DNA of 64,000 nt from positions 1-64,000 of the forward strand of contig NZ_CAXRBQ010000057.1 in the NCBI RefSeq assembly GCF_964228735.1. The letters are read 5' to 3'. The translations under genes were made by a program, and so were the position numbers. The stretch is from Pontibacterium sp964228735. GTDB taxonomy: Bacteria > Pseudomonadota > Gammaproteobacteria > Pseudomonadales > Balneatricaceae. The notes under the pieces were generated by a model. It had not been told where the DNA came from and ran no database searches. It worked only from the letters and a program-made list of their open reading frames with translations. Below, piece by piece: positions 1-8,199 of this stretch (the stretch's first letter is position 1; every line of letters begins with the position of its first letter).

Positions 1-1635
1 CTCTACACCGGTTCCGACGACGGCAGCCATGACATCGGATCCGACGACGGTAGTCAGGACAATGGCTCCGATGATGGCAGCCAGGACAACGGTTCCGGCG
101 ATAGCGGCTCACAAGACAACGGTTCTGACGACGGCAGCCAGGATAATGGCTCCGATGATGGCAGTCAGGACAACGGTTCCGACGACGGTAGCCAAGACAG
201 CGGCTCCGGTGATAACGGATCACAAGACGATGGTTCCGATGACAGTAGTCAGGACAACGGTTCCGATGATGGCAGTCAGGACAATGGCTCCGGTGATAAC
301 GGATCACAAGACGACGGTTTCGATGACGGCAGTCAGGATAACGGTTCCGACGACGGCAGCCAGGACGACGGTTCTGATGACGGCAGTCAGGACAATGGCT
401 CCGGTGATAACGGATCACAAGACGACGGTTCCGATGACGGCAGCCAGGACAACGGCTCGGACGATGGTAGTCAGGATAACGGGTCCGGCGACAACGGCTC
501 GCAAGACACTGGCTCCGATGACGGCAGTCAGGACAACGGCTCCGATGACGGCAGTCAGGACAACGGCTCCGACGACGGCAGTCAGGACAACGGCTCCGAT
601 GACGGCGGTCAGGACAATGGCTCCGATGATGGTAGCCAGGACAGCGGCTCCGATGACGGGAGTCAGGACAATGGCTCCAACGACAACGGTAGTCGTCCTT
701 GTGATGACCCGGCGATGCGAGAGGTGGGTTGCCAGACTGATGTCGTTGACGGGCGCCTGGCAGGAGAGGCCGTAGTATCTGGTACGATGTGTGATGATGT
801 GATGTCCGACCAGGCTGGCGGGCAGATCATTCAGACATACCAGGGCGACGATATTGTCCTAGGTGCGATTGGTGATAACTCCGCTTACCTGGGTGAAGGT
901 GATGATGTCTACAAAGTTGCGGGCGATGGCGATGATTTCGTCATGGGCTGTGACGGCAATGATGTAATCCTGTCCGGTGATGGTGAAGATGTAATCCTGG
1001 GCGGTAAAGACAATGACATTATTTACTCCGGTGCAGATCGTGATGTGCTTGAAGGTGGCGATGGAGATGACATCCTCTACGGTGAGGGTGGTAATGATGT
1101 TCTCTTCGGCGATGCGGGCAATGATATTCTGAAAGCGGGTGAGGGTAACGATGTTATCCACACCGGTTCCGGAGAAAACTTCGCAGATGGCGGTAGTGGT
1201 GATGACTACATCGTAGGCGGCGTAGATAGCGATACGCTACTGGGTGATCTGGGTGATGACACTATGCTGGGCGGCGAAGGCGCTGATGTGCTCGTCGGTG
1301 GTGAGGGTGACGATACGCTCCATGGTGGTCTCGGCGATGATGAGATGTATGGCGGTGAAGGTAATGATGCGGCCTATGGTGGCGAGGGGGCAGATATCTT
1401 TGTTGCGCACAGCGGCGTAGATTACTTCGACGGCGGTGAAGGTGGTTGGGTTGATACAGTTAAGTTTGAAACCCAGGCATTTAACAGCTTTGTTATCTAT
1501 GCGAACGGCGAGCGTCAGGACTTTGATGTTGCAGATCAGTCGCTCGCACTGGATGCGAATAGCTCGGGTGCTGTGGCGTTTGCTGACGGATCGGAAATTT
1601 CGTTCGCCAACCTGGAGTTGATCGAGTGGGTGTAA
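1..1635 (+). CDS. RTX-type calcium-binding protein, 3' part (5' end outside window)
   Basis: The frame is open from base 1, so the N-terminus lies upstream. The first 230 or so codons form a low-complexity linker of 24 tandem units (10-672) with consensus GSDDGSQDN. From about codon 280 to 470 there are glycine/aspartate nonapeptides of the GGxGxDxLx kind (GGDGDD, GGEGND, GGLGDD), the calcium-binding beta-roll repeats of hemolysin-type (RTX) proteins. The last 70 residues are non-repetitive and hydrophobic/aromatic, as in the C-terminal secretion region of type I substrates. Two cysteines (CDD, CQT) separate linker and roll. It is probably exported by a type I system and acts at the cell surface or outside; the activity of the missing N-terminus cannot be told. 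No secretion genes are visible here. A hairpin follows the stop codon. Confidence 0.85.
   Translation, partial: LYTGSDDGSHDIGSDDGSQDNGSDDGSQDNGSGDSGSQDNGSDDGSQDNGSDDGSQDNGSDDGSQDSGSGDNGSQDDGSDDSSQDNGSDDGSQDNGSGDNGSQDDGFDDGSQDNGSDDGSQDDGSDDGSQDNGSGDNGSQDDGSDDGSQDNGSDDGSQDNGSGDNGSQDTGSDDGSQDNGSDDGSQDNGSDDGSQDNGSDDGGQDNGSDDGSQDSGSDDGSQDNGSNDNGSRPCDDPAMREVGCQTDVVDGRLAGEAVVSGTMCDDVMSDQAGGQIIQTYQGDDIVLGAIGDNSAYLGEGDDVYKVAGDGDDFVMGCDGNDVILSGDGEDVILGGKDNDIIYSGADRDVLEGGDGDDILYGEGGNDVLFGDAGNDILKAGEGNDVIHTGSGENFADGGSGDDYIVGGVDSDTLLGDLGDDTMLGGEGADVLVGGEGDDTLHGGLGDDEMYGGEGNDAAYGGEGADIFVAHSGVDYFDGGEGGWVDTVKFETQAFNSFVIYANGERQDFDVADQSLALDANSSGAVAFADGSEISFANLELIEWV
10..672 (+). repeat. 24-unit in-frame tandem repeat (27/30-nt units) with higher-order periodicity
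   Basis: The units encode GSDDGSQDN (27 nt) or a ten-residue variant GSGDNGSQDD (30 nt). The 30-nt variants start at 91, 202, 286, 397 and 481, so they are spaced 111, 84, 111, 84. This indicates repeated duplication of a 195-nt block on top of the 27-nt unit. Units after 511 are all of the 27-nt type. Confidence 0.9.
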
Positions 1636-1657
1636 TTTAAGCTCGGGTCTATTTGGT

Positions 1658-1712
1658 AAAAAACTGCCACAGATCTTTGTCTAATTGTGACATCGATGTG
1701 CGGCAGTTTTTT
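1658..1712. terminator. Bidirectional terminator between the RTX gene and the kinase gene
   Basis: AAAAAACTGCC at 1658-1668 pairs with GGCAGTTTTTT at 1702-1712. The flanks are A-rich on the left and T-rich on the right, so it can serve both converging genes. The loop is long (about 33 nt), with a few further pairs (ACA/TGT) inside. Confidence 0.65.
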
Positions 1713-1721
1713 ATTGCCTGA

Positions 1722-3125
1722 TTAAAGCCGCTGCAGGCGTTTTTGGGCCTTGCTGTGGTCCTGTGCAGCGGCTTTCTCATACCAGAATTTCGCCATCTCT
1801 CTTGGGTTTGTGCCGTTTAGGGGCGCGCGCTCATTCTCGTACATTAGTCCCAGATTAAACTGTGCAGCTCTGAAGCCGCTGTATGCGGAGCGTTGGTAGA
1901 GCGAGAAGGCGCGTTTCAGTTGCTGGTCGTTTTCCAAGCGGATCGCAACTGTATTCTGTGCGCGATCGTGACCGCTGTTGGCGGCTCGTTCGTACCAGTG
2001 GTTGGCTTTCTCGGTGTCATTCTGTTGGTCGTACAGGCGTGCCAGGTTGTATTGGCTGAAAGCGTTGCCGGCTTTGGCGCCCTCTGTGTACCACCTCACG
2101 GCTTGCTGAGTATTACCGAGGTTCATGTGTAGCAATGCCAGGTTGTTCTGGGCGCGGGCGAAGCCTGCGTTGGCTGCTTGCTCGTACCAATAGAGGGCTT
2201 CCTCTTTATTCTCATCTTCGCAGAGCAGAGCGTAACGATACTGGCCAAATGGAATATTTCGTCGTGCCGCTTCTGCAAAACACTCTTTTTCAGTGGGGGT
2301 GTTTGCTTTGTTCTTGCTGGGTTTCGGAAGTGGCGTGTTATTGAGTCGGTTGATATCCAGCGTTTGTAGTTGCTCTCTCAGCCGGTTTAATGTGATTCGC
2401 TTATCAATCGACTTCTCCATCATTGCCTTGATTAGCCGTTGCATGGGTTCGGAGAGCGCAGTAGGGAGCTGCACTGGCTGCGTGCAGTGGTTTAGCATCT
2501 TATTGGCGTCTGATGTCGCGTGGATTTTAAAGGGTAGTTCGCCGGTCACCAGGTAGTGGAGAGAGACGCCGAGGGAGTAGATGTCAGACGCTGCTGTCTG
2601 GCGGCCAAAGTATTTTTCCGGTGCGGTGTAGCTAAAGTCTGTTTTGGCCACTTCGCTGCGCTGCTTGTAGGCAGGTTCCGCGATACCAAAATCGGTGAGG
2701 GTGAGTTTCCCGTTGTTATCGATGAGTACGTTGGATGGTTTGATATCCAGGTGGTGTGTCTTTTTCTGGTGTAGCAGGTGTAGGGTGTCCGCAATGAAAG
2801 AGGCGATGCGAACGGCTTCGCGTTCGTCCAAAGGACCATCACGATCAATGCGTGATTTGAGGGATTCTCCCTCAACGTAGCGTGTCAGAATGATCAGCTC
2901 ATCTTTGTGGCGGATGGCTCTGAATAGCTGTTGGATGCCGGGGGTTCCGGAAACGGTATCGAGAGAAAGGACTTCCTGTTCAAAAACGGCGTGGTCGCTG
3001 ACATCATTAAATTTCTTGGCAGCAAATTCACGGTACGGAGGTTCAGTTTCCTGTACGCGATAAACGGTTGAAAAACCACCGGTTGCCACCTCATTGATGA
3101 TTTCGTATCCACACAGAAATGCCAT
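1722..3125 (-). CDS. Hanks-type Ser/Thr protein kinase with C-terminal Sel1-like repeats
   Basis: Residues 1-255 are an eukaryotic-like kinase domain: glycine-rich loop ATGGFSTVY (14-22), AAKK lysine (37/38), catalytic loop HLDIKPSN (125-132), DFG (145-147), APE (168-170) and SDIYSLGV (180-187). The residue before the catalytic Asp is Leu rather than Arg (HLD, not HRD), so it is a non-RD kinase probably not controlled by activation-loop phosphorylation. Residues 285-467 hold about five Sel1-like repeats (AL.WYEQAANAGFARAQNNLA pattern), a protein-interaction solenoid. No membrane segment is seen, so it is probably cytoplasmic. The gene stands alone and converges on the RTX gene. Substrate unknown. 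Kinase-Sel1 fusions are known in gammaproteobacteria. Confidence 0.85.
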   Translation of the reverse strand: MAFLCGYEIINEVATGGFSTVYRVQETEPPYREFAAKKFNDVSDHAVFEQEVLSLDTVSGTPGIQQLFRAIRHKDELIILTRYVEGESLKSRIDRDGPLDEREAVRIASFIADTLHLLHQKKTHHLDIKPSNVLIDNNGKLTLTDFGIAEPAYKQRSEVAKTDFSYTAPEKYFGRQTAASDIYSLGVSLHYLVTGELPFKIHATSDANKMLNHCTQPVQLPTALSEPMQRLIKAMMEKSIDKRITLNRLREQLQTLDINRLNNTPLPKPSKNKANTPTEKECFAEAARRNIPFGQYRYALLCEDENKEEALYWYEQAANAGFARAQNNLALLHMNLGNTQQAVRWYTEGAKAGNAFSQYNLARLYDQQNDTEKANHWYERAANSGHDRAQNTVAIRLENDQQLKRAFSLYQRSAYSGFRAAQFNLGLMYENERAPLNGTNPREMAKFWYEKAAAQDHSKAQKRLQRL

Positions 3126-3221
3126 TGCTTAGTCGGAGTCCTTAGATAAATTCACTTAAGGATTCTAACACTGAAAGTAGGGGGCTGTAGTAGAGAGAAT
3201 GGGGTGCTGATATGTGATAAG

Positions 3222-3240
3222 TGGTCGGAGTGGAGGGATT
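3222..3240 (-). repeat. 19-nt copy of the tRNA-Pro 3' end downstream of the tRNA operon
   Basis: The 19 bases at 3222-3240 are identical to the 3' end of both tRNA-Pro genes (3393-3411 and 3556-3574), including CCA. Identity stops at both ends. It lies 152 bp beyond the 3' end of the last tRNA of the operon, on the same strand. The segment between (3241-3392) is GC-rich and has no convincing ORF. The layout resembles the rtT repeats of the E. coli tyrT operon, where 19 nt of the tRNA 3' end recur. It could instead be a relic of integration at the tRNA. Confidence 0.6.
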
Positions 3241-3392
3241 ATTCGGCTGCGCCTCACCCTGCGGGCCGTCGCTGCGCTCCGTGATCTCGCTTCGCTCGGT
3301 TTGGACTCCCCTTCGGGTGTTCTCATCCCTCACAAACGCCTGTGTTCTTAATAGACTGTATAGATATATTTGAGGTGAGGAAAAAATATAGA

Positions 3393-3469
3393 TGGTCGGA
3401 GTGGAGGGATTCGAACCCCCGACCCTCTGCTCCCAAAGCAGATGCGCTACCAAGCTGCGCTACACTCCG
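3393..3469 (-). tRNA. tRNA-Pro(UGG)
   Basis: 77 nt with encoded CCA. The acceptor stem CGGAGTG pairs with CACTCCG; the anticodon loop TTTGGGA gives anticodon UGG inside stem TCTGC/GCAGA; the T arm contains GGTTCGAATCC. It is the last gene of a four-tRNA operon read leftwards and is identical in sequence to the second copy at 3556-3632. Confidence 0.97.
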
Positions 3470-3555
3470 ACGATGTACATCATTGGACAGCAAGTGTGTC
3501 GATTTGATGTTGATGACTTACAGATCATTATAAAGTGTTCTGTAAGTTAATGTGA

Positions 3556-3632
3556 TGGTCGGAGTGGAGGGATTCGAACCCCCGACCCTCTGCTCCCAAA
3601 GCAGATGCGCTACCAAGCTGCGCTACACTCCG
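3556..3632 (-). tRNA. tRNA-Pro(UGG), second copy
   Basis: Same 77-nt sequence as 3393-3469: anticodon loop TTTGGGA, encoded CCA. Only 3 nt separate it from the upstream tRNA-Asn (3636-3711), so the two must be processed from one precursor; 86 nt separate it from the downstream Pro copy. Confidence 0.97.
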
Positions 3633-3635
3633 ACT

Positions 3636-3711
3636 TGGCTCCTCGAGCTGGACTCGAACCAGCGACCAATAGATTAACAGTCTACTGCTCTACCAACTGA
3701 GCTATCGAGGA
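3636..3711 (-). tRNA. tRNA-Asn(GUU)
   Basis: 76 nt with encoded CCA. Acceptor stem TCCTCGA pairs with TCGAGGA; anticodon loop CTGTTAA gives GUU; T arm GGTTCGAGTCC. Third from the right in the leftward operon and identical to the copy at 3749-3824. Confidence 0.97.
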
Positions 3712-3748
3712 ACACTTAAGCTCTTACTTTACTGATTGATACCGAGGT

Positions 3749-3824
3749 TGGCTCCTCGAGCTGGACTCGAACCAGCGACCAATAGATTAACAGTCTACTG
3801 CTCTACCAACTGAGCTATCGAGGA
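3749..3824 (-). tRNA. tRNA-Asn(GUU), promoter-proximal copy
   Basis: 76 nt, same sequence as 3636-3711, with anticodon GUU and encoded CCA. It is the first gene of the leftward tRNA operon, starting about 17 nt after the predicted transcription start. Asn and Pro genes have each been duplicated. Confidence 0.97.
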
Positions 3825-3840
3825 ATCGTCTCAACCAGTG

Positions 3841-3900
3841 GCGGCGTATATTAATGATGCCCCCGGGGACCGTCAAGCGTTTTTTTTCAAATAATTTCAA
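3841..3900 (-). promoter_or_regulatory. Stable-RNA promoter of the tRNA operon (UP element, -35, -10, GC discriminator)
   Basis: Read on the minus strand: an A/T-only tract at 3879-3900 (AAATTATTTGAAAAAAAA) directly upstream, -35 TTGACG (3876-3871), a 17-nt spacer, -10 TAATAT (3853-3848), then a GC-rich discriminator ACGCCGC (3847-3841). An UP element together with a GC-rich discriminator is the known signature of stringently controlled, strong rRNA/tRNA promoters (ppGpp/DksA). Confidence 0.8.
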
Positions 3901-3937
3901 TAAGATCAGTTGATCACAGTTGCTCCACTATTTACGT

Positions 3938-4139
3938 TATAATCGACCACTTATGAGTCAGTCAGTCTGATCAAGAGGGGCCGATTCATACTAAAGATGT
4001 ATCTGGTTGTATTACGCCGTCACATATAAAAAAGAGTTGGTGCGGAATATTCTTTGCCGCAGTAGTTGCCCGAGGCTGATCCCTCAGGCGTAACTCGAAA
4101 AATAAACGTTGGTGTGATCCCAACAGAGGATGATTCAGA
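3938..4139 (+). promoter_or_regulatory. Leader region of ycaO with candidate -10 and a hairpin before the RBS
   Basis: A perfect -10 hexamer TATAAT lies at 3938-3943, with no good -35 at 17 nt. If used, it gives a leader of about 185 nt. Just before the RBS (AGAGGA at 4124-4129) a small hairpin GTTGG/CCAAC (4108-4123) can form. No ORF or known riboswitch is recognised in the leader. Confidence 0.35.
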
Positions 4140-5879
4140 ATGACCCAAATTCTTGGTAAAGACGCTCCGGTAGACGAGTCGATTACTCGAATGACCAACG
4201 GGTTGCGTCAGCTGGGCTTTGATCTCGAAGAGGTAAACTGGCTGAATCCAGTGCCTAACGTATGGTCTGTGCATGTGCGCGACCGTAATTGCCCATTATT
4301 GGTTACCAATGGTAAAGGTGCTTCCCGCGAGGCGGCTCTGGCCAGCGCTTTAGGTGAGTTTTTTGAGCGTCTGAGTTGCAATCACTTCTTTACCGGATAC
4401 TTTTTGGGTAGTGCCATTTCCGAAGGCAACTTTGTGCACTACCCGAACGAGCGCTGGTTCCCGTTGGAAGGGGATGATATTCCTGCCGGCTTGTTGGATG
4501 AGCCGACTCTGCATCATTACAACTTCAGCGATGACCTGAAAGGGCCGATGCTGGTTGATACCAATTCAGGCAATGCCACCCGTGGCATCTGTGCGATCCC
4601 ATTTGAGCGCCAGCGTACCGGTGATCAGGTTTGGATCCCGATCAATATTATCGGCAACCTATATGCCAGCAATGGCATGGCTGCAGGTAACAGCAAGTAC
4701 GAAGCCCGCGTACAGGCGTTGTCCGAAATCTTTAAACGTCATATTAAGAATACGATCATCTCATCGGGTATCAGTCTGCCGGGTATTCCGGATGAGGTGG
4801 TGGCGCGTTATCCACAGGCACAGGCCGCGATTGATGCGTTGCGGGAGAAAGGCTTTGGCATCGTCGTTAAGGATGCATCCCTGGGCGGAAAATTCCCGCT
4901 GGTAAACGTCACCCTTCTGAATCCTGAAAACGGTGGTGTTGTAGCCTCGTTTGGTGCGCACCCTAAGTTTGAAATGGCGCTGGAGCGTGCACTGACGGAA
5001 CTGTTGCGTGGTCGTACGCTGGAACAGCTGAATACATTTGCTCCGGCAAGTCTGGATATTCGTACGGTAGCGGATCAGAAAAACATCGAAACCCACCTTA
5101 TTGATTCGACCGGCATCGTGGCCTGGGATCTGCTGGCGGGTGAGAGTGACTACGAATACACCGAGTGGAATATCGAAGGTGACAGTAAAGCTGAGTTTGA
5201 CCACCTGTGTTATCTGATCCACCGCGTTGATATGGACATCTATATCACCGACTACGAGCACCTCGGCATGTATGCTTGCCGGATTATTGTGCCAGGCATG
5301 TCAGAGATCTATCCGGTTGAAACACTGGTGCGTGATAACAACGCTGCAGGTGTGCCGCTGCGTAAGCGATGCCTGAATCTGCCTGCGCTGGATCGCGCAG
5401 CTTATGAAGAGCTGTTGGAAGAGTTGGAAGACCTGGCGGTGGATGATCAGCGCCTGGTTGCCGAATTCCTCGGTATCGTGACTGACCCGGATACTCCATG
5501 GGAAACCATGCGGGTGGGCGAGCTGAAAGCGTTGCTTAACCTGATGGTGGATAACCTGGAAGCTGCATTGACATGGGTTGAATGGACATTGCAGTACGGT
5601 GAAGTCTCCAAGGAGCGCAGTGCGCTTTTCCTTTGTTTGGCCCAGTGTCTTGCCTTCGAACTGGATGGTGAGCGTAATCTGGCGAAATATGAATCTGTAT
5701 TGCGCCTGGCACACAAGCAGGAATATGTAGACCGTAGCCTTGAAATGCTGAAGGGTGAGGATGTGCTGTCTGATCTGCCGTGTGATGATGGGCGTCTGTG
5801 CCAGTTTGGTAATCACAGCCGCATGCTGGAGGTTTATCAGCGTTTGCAGGATGCCAAGGCGCGTAGCGTTACGGCCTGA
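4140..5879 (+). CDS. ycaO: YcaO, ribosomal protein S12 beta-methylthiolation accessory factor
   Basis: 579 aa, close to the 586 aa of E. coli YcaO and colinear with it: N-terminus MTQILGKDA, the conserved block LNPVPNVWSVH near residue 40, TNGKGASREAALASALGEFFERLS (split here as an ATP-binding YcaO core), and DYEHLGMYACRIIVPGMSEIYP in the second half, followed by the C-terminal helical domain typical of the E. coli type. YcaO-fold proteins phosphorylate peptide amides using ATP. The E. coli protein is known to support RimO-dependent methylthiolation of S12 rather than natural-product biosynthesis. No RimO or thiazole/oxazole peptide genes lie nearby. It is monocistronic with its own leader and terminator. 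Confidence 0.93.
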   Translation: MTQILGKDAPVDESITRMTNGLRQLGFDLEEVNWLNPVPNVWSVHVRDRNCPLLVTNGKGASREAALASALGEFFERLSCNHFFTGYFLGSAISEGNFVHYPNERWFPLEGDDIPAGLLDEPTLHHYNFSDDLKGPMLVDTNSGNATRGICAIPFERQRTGDQVWIPINIIGNLYASNGMAAGNSKYEARVQALSEIFKRHIKNTIISSGISLPGIPDEVVARYPQAQAAIDALREKGFGIVVKDASLGGKFPLVNVTLLNPENGGVVASFGAHPKFEMALERALTELLRGRTLEQLNTFAPASLDIRTVADQKNIETHLIDSTGIVAWDLLAGESDYEYTEWNIEGDSKAEFDHLCYLIHRVDMDIYITDYEHLGMYACRIIVPGMSEIYPVETLVRDNNAAGVPLRKRCLNLPALDRAAYEELLEELEDLAVDDQRLVAEFLGIVTDPDTPWETMRVGELKALLNLMVDNLEAALTWVEWTLQYGEVSKERSALFLCLAQCLAFELDGERNLAKYESVLRLAHKQEYVDRSLEMLKGEDVLSDLPCDDGRLCQFGNHSRMLEVYQRLQDAKARSVTA

Positions 5880-5901
5880 GCCCGAGTTCTTTTGATATAA
5901 G

Positions 5902-5936
5902 GCCATAGTGGATAACTTATCTACTGTGGCTTTTTT
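5902..5936 (+). terminator. Intrinsic terminator of ycaO
   Basis: GCCATAGTGGATAA pairs (with two G-T wobbles) with TTATCTACTGTGGC, followed by TTTTTT, 22 nt after the ycaO stop. Confidence 0.85.
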
Positions 5937-6135
5937 GTTTCCGGTGTTGATTCGGGTAATTAACGCACAAAATCAAAGGCTGAACAGGGCAGTAATTGAA
6001 CGGTTTCTTCCACTTAGCTGAAAGTCCTTCAGGTAAGTCCGGTTATCCCTTTTTTGTCAGCTCCGGCTGGGCTAGAATCCATCACTTCGGTCTGTGGAAA
6101 CAGACACCAACAGCGAAAAGAATTTAAGGGTTCAG

Positions 6136-7539
6136 ATGCTCTTTCATAAGTTGCCTGATGACTTATTCATGCCGCTCTCGGGGCAAAACCGCCAGATCTA
6201 TCAGGTGGTATTGTTGTCCCTGGCGGATCTGTTTTTTGATGAGGATCTGATTGATCCCTTCGTCCCGAAAGACTTGGTGCGTTCCTCGATTGAAGATACG
6301 GTTGTCCGTATGGGTATTCGTCGTTGGGTGCCGGAAGAGGAAGAGGGCGAAGAGCAGGTCGAGATGCCGCGCTCCAGCAGCGATTACGCCAATCGCATCT
6401 ACCGTCGTCTGGTAGCAACTGGCTGGTTGGAAGAGGAGCAGCGGGTGTACCGCACCTATGTGCTGCTGTCACCATCGATCAGCTTCCTGTTGCGAACCCT
6501 GGTATCGATCTCCAAGCTGGAAAAACGCAGTTACGGTGGTGCCGTACTGAACGTACTCAGCTCCATGGAAGCGGCGATCAACGATCCGGCTGGGCGTGGT
6601 ATCACGCTGGCGGAAGCGGCGCAGACCGCGTCTGACTTCAGTGCCCACCTGACCGACATGATGCTGGGCCTGCGTGAGCTGAAGATCAACCTGTCGCAGA
6701 GCAACAACCCGCAGGAGATCGTACGTAACTTCTTCGAACGTTTCGTAGAGCACATCCTGGTCTCCGACTACAAAACGCTGAAAACCAAGAACAACCCGTT
6801 CCGTTTCCGCCGCCAGATTCTGGCGATGCTGCGCGAGCTGCAGTTCGACACCTATAAAGTGGATCTGCTGGCCAAGCACTATCAGGAGCAGTACGAAACG
6901 GACTACCACGATGCGGAAAGCATGGTGCACCAGCACATCAACCGTATCATCCGCATCTTCGAGTCGGTGGATCAGCGTCTGGCGACCATTGACGACTTCC
7001 GTTATCGCCTCGAGAAGCGCGTGGCGGATACCGTCCGCTACATGGACAAAACCACACCGGGCATGGCGGCCCGTATCTCCCGTGCGATCACCGAGATCGC
7101 CCGTCGGGATGATTGCGAGCTGCCGCCAATTACCACGCTGGAGACACAGGGCTTTATCTGTGATCGCAGTGTGCGTTCACCGATCCGTCGCCGTGTACAG
7201 GCTGCGCCTCGTGTTATCACCCAGGCTGAGATCGATCCGCGTGTACTGGAACTGCGTCGTCTGTTTAAAGAGTACAAAGATCGCCGTGAGGTAACGCCGG
7301 ATAAGGTGGAGATGTACCTGGAGCGCAACTTGATCGGCCGCGATCAGATCAGCGCCGGTGAATTCGATATCCAGACCATCGAAGACTACATCTGCTTCAG
7401 TTATGTACGCCACCTGCCTTCGATGGGGAAAAAAGCCCGCAAAACGATCGATAAGTACGAGATCCGTTTTGAAGAACAGTATGTCAATGTTGCCGGCATG
7501 GTTGAGTGTCGGGACTTCGTGATCCAAAGGAAACGCTAG
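6136..7539 (+). CDS. jetA: JetA/MksF-family kleisin-like condensin subunit
   Basis: 467 aa from ATG 6136, which has AAGGG 5 nt upstream; an upstream GTG at 6094 in the same frame has no Shine-Dalgarno. The N-terminus LFHKLPDDLFMPLSGQNRQ matches the pattern of the JetA family (PF18982, formerly DUF5716), the kleisin-like subunit of Wadjet/Mks SMC complexes. The rest is mainly helical with an arginine-rich segment near residues 360-380 (RSPIRRRVQ). It should bridge the SMC heads and bind the JetB/MksE KITE subunit. It abuts the next gene (stop TAG directly followed by ATG), giving a three-gene operon with an SMC ATPase. The family assignment is from recalled sequence patterns and gene order. 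Confidence 0.8.
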   Translation: MLFHKLPDDLFMPLSGQNRQIYQVVLLSLADLFFDEDLIDPFVPKDLVRSSIEDTVVRMGIRRWVPEEEEGEEQVEMPRSSSDYANRIYRRLVATGWLEEEQRVYRTYVLLSPSISFLLRTLVSISKLEKRSYGGAVLNVLSSMEAAINDPAGRGITLAEAAQTASDFSAHLTDMMLGLRELKINLSQSNNPQEIVRNFFERFVEHILVSDYKTLKTKNNPFRFRRQILAMLRELQFDTYKVDLLAKHYQEQYETDYHDAESMVHQHINRIIRIFESVDQRLATIDDFRYRLEKRVADTVRYMDKTTPGMAARISRAITEIARRDDCELPPITTLETQGFICDRSVRSPIRRRVQAAPRVITQAEIDPRVLELRRLFKEYKDRREVTPDKVEMYLERNLIGRDQISAGEFDIQTIEDYICFSYVRHLPSMGKKARKTIDKYEIRFEEQYVNVAGMVECRDFVIQRKR

Positions 7540-8199
7540 ATGTTAGGTGACCTGCAAAAAATCATCAGTCGCAGTGACAAGTACCAGGCCGCAGACTTCG
7601 CGCGGGCTGCCAACCAGCTGCTGACCCACCAGTTCCTTTATGCGGATCGTCCCGCACACCGTGAGGCCTACTTTCTGGTGGCGTCCCACGTGGACTATTT
7701 CACCAACCTGATGGAAGCGATCGGCTGGAGCTTTGTGTATCAGCCGGACGAAGCCTACATGGGCATCCTGCCAAAAGGTGAAGAGCGCTACATGCGTCTG
7801 AAGCTGGATGAATCCCTACTGCTACTCTGCCTGCGCCAGGTGTACGAGACCAAGCTGGAAGCGTTTGAAGTGGATGCTGGCAAAGCGTTCACCAGCACAG
7901 ACGAGCTGCTCACCACCTACGAGAACCTGACCGGTAAAGAGCTACCTAACGAGACTCGGATGAAAGAGATCTTGTCTTTGTTCTCCCGTCATGGGGTGAT
8001 CGAACGCGGTAAACCGGATGAGACCGATCCGAAGAACCTGCCGTTGAGCATCAATCCGGTGATCCGTCAGGTGGTGGTTGAAGACTATATCGGACAGTTG
8101 GAAGGGCTGTGCGAGAACGAAGTAGAAATTGAAGCCGAAGCTGCGGCGGAAGCAAACGAAGAAACAGAAGGGGCGGTTGCCGATGAAGCAGCTCAATAG
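7540..8199 (+). CDS. jetB: JetB/MksE-family (DUF4194) KITE-like condensin subunit
   Basis: 219 aa, ATG immediately after the jetA stop, with AAAGGA upstream. It fits the DUF4194/MksE pattern: an N-terminal segment with QLLTHQFLYADRPAHREAYF, then DYFTNLMEAIGWSFVYQPDEAYMGILP, and a winged-helix-like half (RMKEILSLFSRHGVIERG). The C-terminus is a poorly conserved, very acidic tail (about residues 188-219, rich in E and A). Such proteins dimerise and bind the kleisin between the SMC heads. It overlaps the start of the SMC gene by 17 nt, so the two are translationally coupled. Confidence 0.8.
   Translation: MLGDLQKIISRSDKYQAADFARAANQLLTHQFLYADRPAHREAYFLVASHVDYFTNLMEAIGWSFVYQPDEAYMGILPKGEERYMRLKLDESLLLLCLRQVYETKLEAFEVDAGKAFTSTDELLTTYENLTGKELPNETRMKEILSLFSRHGVIERGKPDETDPKNLPLSINPVIRQVVVEDYIGQLEGLCENEVEIEAEAAAEANEETEGAVADEAAQ

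Noticed and set aside
10..672. CRISPR-like repeat array
   Set aside because: Units are contiguous, without spacers, and are translated in frame.
29..775. Long frame encoding a TTVP/MTAVRT-rich protein over the repeat
   Set aside because: It is the +1-shifted reading of the tandem repeat, open only because the unit lengths are multiples of three. The GSDDGSQDN frame continues into the RTX domain.
3142..3453. ORF of 103 codons on the minus strand across the tRNA end
   Set aside because: It translates tRNA-Pro and the GC-rich segment behind it; such peptides are artefacts of tRNA sequence.
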